Source of the DNA: Molanna angustata
Taxonomy: Eukaryota > Arthropoda > Insecta > Trichoptera > Molannidae
Length of the DNA stretch: 64,000 bases
Reading direction: 5' to 3'
Assembly: GCA_963576475.1 (NCBI GenBank)
Contig: OY754984.1
Span: forward strand, 15,622,722 to 15,686,721
This document shows, piece by piece, positions 59,101 to 64,000 of this stretch. The notes beneath the pieces were generated by a model. That model saw only the letters and a list, made by a program, of their open reading frames with translations, was not told where the DNA came from and did not search any database. The stretch's first letter is position 1. Every line of letters begins with the position of its first letter. The position numbers and the translations under genes are program-made.

Positions 59101-60455
59101 ACCTTCATCTTTTCGTCTTTTAATAATATTGCTTCCTTTTCTTTTTCAATTTGCCTTTTGATGCACTTGTCTCTCTCTTCTAATATTTTGTCAGTCTCCT
59201 CTTCGTCCTTCTTCTTGGCTATTTCCTTATCTATTATCTGCTCCATCCTATAAATTCATAGTGAACACATTTTAAAATATTAGAAATCAATTTTATGTTT
59301 AGTTATATTTTTATTCTTCACTACATAATAATGACGAGTATTTACGAATTCCAGAACATTCGATACAATTTTGTGTCGAATGTGGGACACTGTACACAAT
59401 TAATTTCTATTAAATGTATTTTTAATATCTTAGGAATTAAGTTTGTGGTTGATATATAAATATTTGAAATAGTTGATATACATATATTTGTTTCTTAATA
59501 CATTCAGCTAGCAGGGGCATGCCTAGAACCTTTGGACTAGGCCAACCCTGAAAGAAAATGTCGAAAATTTTGTGTTTTTTAGCATCGTTGTTCATTCGAG
59601 TGGCCATGAAAATATTCCAAAATCACATAATGCCAAAATAATGTTTACATTTGTGGCCCTGTCAAGCATCGTATCTACAAACGGTTCAATTTTCTAATCT
59701 ATGGTTTCAATAAAAGAAAAAAAAATATTAGATCTTGAATTTTTTAACATAATATTTATAGGCAAGCCAAGATTCTCCGCTTCTATAAGAAATTCCGATA
59801 CTGTCAGCCAGCCTATGTCCGGATATAGTCTATGTCCGGATAGTGTGTCTTCTAACTCACCTTATACATTTTTTTACTCCTCACTAACCCAACGGGATAT
59901 AGTGGGGAGCTATGAATTCACAATTTTTTAGGTTATATTAGCTAGGTTAAACAAACTCACTAGGTTATTTTTTTCAAAATGATTCGTTCTGTAGTAACGA
60001 TGCAATTTCAAATTGAATAAATAGGTACGTTGGCAGCAGTCGCCCTCTTAAAACCTTAATTCATGAACACCTGTTTCCAATTTCCTTTCCTATTGCTATT
60101 ATATACTTATTTTTTATGATTTTCTTTTCTTTTTTAATTTCACAATCAATCTTTTTGCTGTTGTACACATTCAATGTTATCTCACTTCGTAATCTAGTTG
60201 GCTGGAAGAAATTTCCTAGTGGCAATAAGCCAGCAAGTGTACTATGATCATAAAGATGAATAAATAGATAACCATGCAGTCTTGAGAGCTCCATTCCTTT
60301 GTCTGACTTCATGTTCCCTGATAAGAGGCTGGTTGGCCCTCCATTGATGATACAAGAGAATTTCCGCCTCCGCTCTTCTCCTCTCTTCCTCCTTTGCCCT
60401 TATTCCCAAGTTCACCTCTCTGAGAGTTGAAGTCGGCACCGAGTCAAGGTAATTC
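50195..60455 (-). CDS. TCHP: Trichoplein-like coiled-coil protein, 3' six exons (N-terminus outside window)
   Basis: Exons in transcript order: 60455-60273, 59247-59103, 55658-55371, 53248-53087, 51888-51697, 50407-50195 (stop TGA 50197-50195). Phases fit: exon 1 ends TG and exon 2 starts G, restoring a Trp codon; all later joins are phase 0. The 393 visible residues are almost all charged heptad-type coiled coil. Landmarks of trichoplein, a keratin-binding and mother-centriole protein that restrains ciliogenesis: EAEILLYHQWRANQPLIREH early, then AW/MEQIIDKEIAKKKDEEE. Near the end come EKLWQHEHIARQSLLNEVLS and VKERLEQNRAHLRQNILDRE, at the spacing seen in vertebrate trichoplein. The C-terminus RSAREITKITSLQEEL...AYRRRRYFL replaces the vertebrate tail. 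About the first 120-130 residues are missing and should lie past 64000. Two donors are unusual at +3 (GTTATC at 60272, GTTGAA at 55370). Function in insects is inferred from family only. Confidence 0.85.
50645..50823 (+). mobile_element. tRNA-derived SINE family 1, in TCHP last intron
   Basis: Best preserved head of the family: A-box 'tagctcaattggttagg' and B-box 'ggggttcgattcccagtgg', then 'ggatctgtgagacgattaat', 'gcaagtctccagaatgtgg', 'taacttgttattgggag', 'ttgacatagtacct'. Confidence 0.8.
50838..50990 (+). pseudogene. LINE ORF2 terminus (CR1/L2/Jockey-like)
   Basis: One frame reads NRDFSINGPIKWNKLPSDIL, GVQSLEIFRQLLKTTLYRRS, RY and stop: the same 'GP..WN.LP.dI....l..F...LK..L' ending as 24540-24770 but on the other strand. 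It sits directly behind the SINE. Confidence 0.65.
51000..51072 (-). mobile_element. SINE family 2 fragment
   Basis: 'taagtacatcctcatacagt', 'gtgaatgaaatcagtcatgg', 'cagtattcgaaat' correspond to the body and B-box of 5190-5366, with the head cut off. Confidence 0.55.
52367..52630 (-). mobile_element. hAT-type MITE-B, in TCHP intron
   Basis: Reverse copy: AGGGGCGTGCCTAAAACTTT at the left, GCAATTCCGCTACT at the right. TAGGGCCC occurs on both sides (52360-52367 and 52631-52638), an exact 8-bp duplication. Confidence 0.75.
52660..53065 (+). pseudogene. LINE RT C-terminal fragment, in TCHP intron
   Basis: Plus-strand frames: 'VLPVLLNGVEGWPL', then MMEKRREMLTTVEMQSHIFH, GDRYALLQIIVEEKIEGRRS, SWLKNLRQWFWILDAASLIR, LAQDRDEFNVMVFNLH, stop. 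This is the 'lGHi.Rg.ry.llqlI..GKieGkR...rr..SWLkNlR.W' tail of an insect non-LTR element. It ends about 20 bp before the TCHP exon at 53087. Confidence 0.75.
53475..53580 (-). mobile_element. SINE family 3, 3' part
   Basis: Reverse of the second half of 57078-57285 with an (ATT)n tail at 53468-53480. It sits inside the LINE fragment that continues to 53815. Confidence 0.65.
53595..53815 (-). pseudogene. LINE RT C-terminal fragment
   Basis: Minus strand: 'ERCMTGYETRTQGKNVRC', 'MKVNTLRWFGHL.RMNEVRL', 'LKKIYKADRNGI'. Very close to 26583-26820 (shared MKVNTLRWFGH and KKIY.(V)DRNG), hence the same subfamily. Confidence 0.7.
53828..55087 (+). repeat. 90-bp satellite, 14 copies, derived from SINE family 3, in TCHP intron
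   Basis: Unit: 'aataatggtataccactgtg', 'gttcaattacattgaatatg', 'gttcaattcccagcagagga', 'gaagtttatataaaattaat', 'tatcacacaa'. The segment 'ggttcaattcccagcagagg' plus 'agaagtttatataaaatt' equals the B-box and following bases of SINE family 3 (57123 onward), and the rest of the SINE continues at 55268 after a MITE. Period is exactly 90 apart from 1-base losses at about 54206 and 54386, so long open frames arise without coding meaning. Confidence 0.92.
55088..55267 (+). mobile_element. 180-bp hAT-type MITE inside the SINE-derived satellite
   Basis: Ends CAGTGGTGTAGCTA and reversed CAGTGACGTAGCTA. Flanks CACAAAAT (55080-55087) and CGCAAAAT (55268-55275) form an 8-bp duplication with one change. 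No ORF. Confidence 0.8.
55268..55350 (+). mobile_element. SINE family 3, continuation after the MITE
   Basis: 'gcttctctgaactgggaaca', 'ctggtttaagggaaacaatt', 'accatctggcaat' matches the 3' half of 57078-57285. It shows that the satellite, MITE and this piece were one SINE. Confidence 0.65.
55690..56115 (+). repeat. Repeat-derived intron sequence with satellite-103 relative
   Basis: 55820-55870 ('ggcactacaatcagaatagg', 'tggtgaacctca', 'gccgaactac') is a dispersed relative of the 103-bp unit. 56040-56100 has 'gtgtcctgaggaagagaaca', 'ttgttcttgaaacatgtaga', 'ataaaagtggtt', resembling the 'ctgatgaagat...aaacacattt' module at 40985-41040. Confidence 0.4.
56702..57961 (+). mobile_element. MITE-A copy split by a composite insertion
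   Basis: ACTCCTCACTAAACCAAGG start; body continues to about 56802 ('ctgagattgtattc') and resumes at about 57609 ('gattatagactaaag') through to GAGAGGAGT at 57961. The 0.8-kb insert is GC-richer at both edges and contains a complete SINE family 3. Confidence 0.65.
57078..57295 (+). mobile_element. tRNA-derived SINE family 3, full copy
   Basis: A-box 'tggcacagttggtaag', B-box 'gggttcgactcccagcag', then 'gcttctctgggctggaaaca', 'ctggttagttggaagaaatt', 'gccatacggcaataaactcg', 'ccacttgcgcagggtgcaag' and an (ATT)n tail. The 'ttggaagaaattgcc..ggcaataa' part is shared with LINE tails at 2452, 3208 and 60193, suggesting the SINE borrows the retrotransposition signal of that LINE. Confidence 0.8.
57962..58465. 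other. TCHP intron sequence without recognised features
   Basis: No exon or repeat family is recognised; AT-rich. Confidence 0.35.
58468..58750 (+). repeat. T-rich irregular tandem repeats in TCHP intron
   Basis: 'ttttgagtccatatgta' occurs at about 58477, 58559 and 58665, each followed by 'tgcttacgtctattg' and T-rich runs; spacing is irregular (82 and 106 bp). Confidence 0.6.
59512..59803 (-). mobile_element. hAT-type MITE-B copy, in TCHP intron
   Basis: CAGGGGCATGCCTAGAACCT at the left and AATTCCGATACTG at the right. Flanks TCAGCTAG (59504-59511) and TCAGCCAG (59804-59811): 8-bp duplication with one change. Confidence 0.75.
59876..60055 (+). repeat. MITE-A fragment followed by TTAA fold-back fragment
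   Basis: 59876-59935 is the first 60 bp of MITE-A (ACTCCTCACTAACCCAACGG). 59955-60053 is the right terminus of the 19368-20050 element ('aataggtacgttggcagcag', 'tcgccctcttaa'). Confidence 0.6.
60193..60250 (+). repeat. LINE/SINE 3' tail fragment
   Basis: 'agttggctggaagaaatttc' and 'ggcaataagccagcaagtgt' correspond to the tail at 2452-2510. It ends about 25 bp from a TCHP exon. Confidence 0.5.
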
Positions 60456-60679
60456 CTAAAAAAATGGATACCAAAAATATATATTGAATTTTTATCCCTT
60501 CCAAGTTACCCACACTGTCCTGACTGGTAATATTTCTATAAAAATAAACATTTAACTGTCTGATGATTGTACCTATATTGTATATACATTTTAAAATCTG
60601 TTTTTTCTTCTTCTGAAGAATAAAACACCTCTATATCAATTCAATTTAGATTGTCAAGTAAATTCTTGATAGGACTCCA

Positions 60680-61030
60680 TAATACTCATCTTGATATATA
60701 TAAATCTCATGTCTCAATGTTCGTAAGCGCTAATCTCAGACACCGCCCTACCGATTTCAATAAAATTTTCTCTATTTGTATGGTTAGTTTTGGATTGAAT
60801 GACAGGATAGTTTTGGACCCGATAGATGGCGCCATTATCGAGATATAAAAAAATACTTTTAATTTTAAAATAAATTTTTTAATTTTATTTTTTTTTAATT
60901 TTCATCCAAAAATACATATATACCACAATTTTTGACCTCTCCTACACCCCCCAAGAATGTTTAATAGGACAAAAAAATCGTAATTCATTTCCAAGTTGTG
61001 TAATCTTTCAATAGATGGCAGTATGAACAT
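60680..61030 (+). repeat. Dispersed-repeat-like intron segment
   Basis: 'aaatctcatgtctcaatgtt', 'cagacaccgccctaccgatt', 'tcaataaaattttc' has the look of a common insect dispersed repeat that pairs 'tgt..caatgttcgt' with 'accgatttcaatgaaattt'. No second copy is in the window, so this rests on general pattern memory only. Confidence 0.3.
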
Positions 61031-61161
61031 ATTTATTTATTTTATTTGGGAAGCCAACAGCTCACTTACATTTTTTATGTTACAATTTTAACATAAAATT
61101 GAGAGCCAATAACAAGCTTTTCATCAATAACTAGAAATTACTGTAAACAACTCATGTAGGT

Positions 61162-61234
61162 ACACACACACACACACACATACACACGAACACACACATA
61201 CAATTCGTATGTGTGTGTGTGTGTGCATGTGTAT
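61162..61234. repeat. Inverted (CA)n / (TG)n microsatellite pair
   Basis: A (CA)n tract with 'acatacaattcgtatgtgtg' at its centre turns directly into (TG)n, so the two arms can pair with each other. Confidence 0.7.
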
Positions 61235-61356
61235 TATGCATCTAGAGAACACACTCAAATGTACGAAAAAATACATAAAATGAGGTGTATATAAAATGCA
61301 GTCTACATAGAAGGCGGTCAGTGGTAGAACAGTGTCTGCCTGGGTCCACAGGGATA

Positions 61357-61397
61357 TCTAAAGTAATAAAGCAATCAAAATGTTAGTGTATGTGTGT

Positions 61398-61429
<32 letters not shown>

Positions 61430-64000
61430 TTGTCTCACGCCTTCTGAAAAACCAAGAGCATCTAAAAATCTAATTTATGTGCGAACGTGTACCTGTATAC
61501 CTGATGCAGTGTCACGCTAAAAATAATGCGATAAAAATGCTGAATTTTAAAAATATTTCAATAATTATTTTTTTCATACAAAATTTTCCAAGTCGTATCT
61601 GTCAAAAAAGTGTACATTTTGCACGCATATATCTGTTAGTTTAAAAGTTAGAAGTACGTATTTACACGAAAAAAATTTACTTTCAAGTATAACTTAGCGT
61701 TTAAGTGAAAAACATGGTGAATATTTTGTATAATTATAATGTTTTACTTATTTTTAAAGTAAGCGTTTTGTACATAAATGCCGCCATTTTAATATCTTTT
61801 CATACAATATTTCATTTTCCTACCGAATGAATATGTTCTTGAAAATAATAAACCTTTGAAATAAATATAAATATGAAATAATAAAATGAAACACAAGACA
61901 TTACAGCAAGTTTTAAGACGTATATTGTAAAAGTCTGTTAATTATTAGTAAAGATATGGGCATAATAAAATTGCATAATTTGTATATAATATTTGATATT
62001 TCGGACAATTTTCATTTTTATGGCATCGAACAAACCAATGTAGGTACCTACATATTCAAAAAATGTATCAGAACCATTCGATATTACTTACGTGTTCGAA
62101 TCGTTTCCATGGCTACAGAAAGAATGTGATATTCAAATAAAATTTGTTAGGAATCGAATTTATTTAGAAGGTTGTTGTAGGTAGGTACCTACCTAATACT
62201 ATTTACTTACAAATCAACAATAATATACCTATACTGATTTCCTATAGGAAAATTATTTTATTTATTTATTTATCAACCGTTTGTCCGATTATAATGAAAC
62301 TTTGGTGAATTGTCGAGCGTATGCCCAGGATGGTTTTTGGATTTAAACTTTTTTCTTATTCTTCTTCTTCTTCGTGTATTTGGTCGTTTTACCTATGAAG
62401 GGGGAGTATCCTGGGAAAAGAAGGTCCGACTGTCCCTCCATCTCTTCACAGGTCTTCCAGGACGGGTTCTGCATATAAACTTTTTTCTTCTTTTTCTTCA
62501 ACGTGTACTTGGTCATCTTACCTATGAAGATGAACTATCCTGGGAGATGAAGGTCCAATTTTCCTTCCATCTCTTCGCAGGTTTCTGGATTTAAACTTTT
62601 TTCTTCTTCTTCTTCATCGTCTATTTGGTCATTTTACCTTTGAAGGTGGACTAACCTGGGAGAAGAATGTCCAATTTTCCTTCCATCTCTTCGCAGGTAT
62701 CTGGATTTAAACTTATTTCTTCTTCATCGTGTATTTTTGGTCATTTTACCTATGAAGTTGGAGAATCCTGGGAGAAGAAGGTCCAACTGTCCTTCCATCT
62801 CTTCGCAGGTATCTGGGTTTAAACTTTTTTCTTCTTCTTCGTGTATTTAGTCATTTTACCTATTAAGTAGAGCATCCTGGGAAAAGAATGTTCTTTCATC
62901 TCTTCGCGGTTTTTCCAGGATGGTTTCTGGATTTAAACTTTTCTTAACCGACTGATGGGACGGGATGTAATGAAGGGAAGGGATGCACCAAAGGGCCTGA
63001 AGGGACGGGAGGTATAAAACTGCCTGAAGGGACGGAAGGTAGTGAAGGGTCTGATGGGAAGGGACGTAATGAGGGATTAAAGGGACGGGAGGTACTGAAG
63101 GGCCTGAAGCGGCGGGTCCTGGAGTCTAATTCTTTTTCTTCTTAATTTTATGTAGACCTTTAGGGCAGTTTTTATACAAACTATTTCCTATTGTCTAATT
63201 CATCTTCTTCTTCTTTTATGTATACATTTGGGTCATTTTTTTATAAAAATTATTTCCTTTAGTCTAATTATTATTCTTCTTCATTTAAGTACGTAGACTT
63301 TTGGGAGAGTTTTAATAAAAACTATTTCCAATAGTCTTATTCATTTTTTTTTATGTAGACCTTTTGGTCAGTATTTATACAAACTATTTCCAATAGTCTA
63401 AATATTCTTCTTCTTCTTTTTTGTAGACCTTTGGGTGAGCTTTTATACAATCTATTTCCAATAGTCTAATTCTTCTATTAGGTATATGTATTTTTACTTA
63501 TTTTATGTAGACCATTGGAATAGTTTTTTATACAAACTATTTCTTATAGTCTTATACTTATTTTTCTCTTTTTTATTTAGTCTTTTGGGTTAGTTTTAAG
63601 TCTAATAGTCTATTGTGCAGAAATATTATTAACGATATGCACACTTGATGAAAATACATATGAAATGAATGGGATATGGGATGTGACGATATAACCTGCA
63701 CTAGAATCTTTTCAATACTTTTGTTTAATTAAATTTAAACCATTTATATCATCCTATTTTGAATAATTTTCAACACCTAATATTTAAAGAATGGGGGTTG
63801 TGGCCATTACTGAACTCTTCACAACATTTATATTCAAATTAAAAACTAAGACTTTCAGTCAAATTGAGCAAAAATATAATGCACACTTGATGAAAAAATA
63901 TAAAAACGAATGGGATGTGACCAATACTAGATCTTTTCAGTACCTACGTTTGTTTAATCAAATTTTAACCACATCCCAACATCCAAAATTACTAAATTTT
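61357..64000 (+). mobile_element. Helitron-like B, second copy, inverted and cut by the window edge
   Basis: Starts TCTAAAGTAATAAAGCAATC after an A at 61356 and runs colinear with the reverse of 45227-47833 to the end of the window. Identical blocks alternate with small differences; the CCCTTCAG block is longer here (62945-63120). The terminal approximately 350 bp including CTAG should lie just beyond. It sits in the TCHP intron upstream of the first visible exon. Confidence 0.85.

Overview
The window is AT-rich, intron-containing animal DNA with no bacterial features. Short palindromic TAGGTACCTA-type islands, three tRNA-derived SINE families, non-LTR retrotransposon tails ending in (TATG)n or (ATT)n, Helitron-like elements ending in CTAG, and mariner/hAT/TTAA-type MITEs all point to an insect, most likely a moth or butterfly (Lepidoptera). 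That placement is an inference from repeat style, not from a sequence search.

Three protein genes can be supported. (1) An intronless arrestin-domain protein on the minus strand (18266-19180), complete in both arrestin folds but without a PPxY tail. (2) A five-exon gene on the plus strand (37796-41785) encoding a 411-residue NSRP1/CCDC55-type nuclear speckle splicing regulator; its second intron holds a 17-copy 34-bp minisatellite. (3) The 3' six exons of a minus-strand gene (50195-60455) encoding a trichoplein (TCHP)-like coiled-coil protein; the N-terminal exons lie beyond the right edge. The exon joins were worked out from splice sites and reading phase and agree throughout. No functional link between the three genes is apparent.

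The rest is layered mobile DNA. 1-9600: fragments of non-LTR retrotransposons, SINEs and MITEs. 10094-17481: six copies of one Helitron-like family, two of them head to head, each carrying a (CA)n tract; one copy contains a 543-bp insertion of unknown class with a perfect 12-bp target duplication. 19368-22276: two long fold-back elements, one with TTAA ends and one with TA ends and a transposase tail in its loop. 25356-26215: a 0.86-kb TIR element. 29112-30308: a 103-bp tandem array. 42528-44138: a mariner inside a MITE, next to a GC-rich TAA-flanked MITE. 44219-48870: a three-level nest (Helitron-like A, containing a hAT-type TIR element with 8-bp TSD, containing a 2.96-kb Helitron-like B). 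A second, inverted copy of Helitron-like B starts at 61357 and runs off the window, so the visible TCHP exons sit between two inverted copies. Within TCHP introns lie LINE pieces, a 90-bp satellite grown from a SINE, and small hAT-type MITEs with recognisable 8-bp target duplications.
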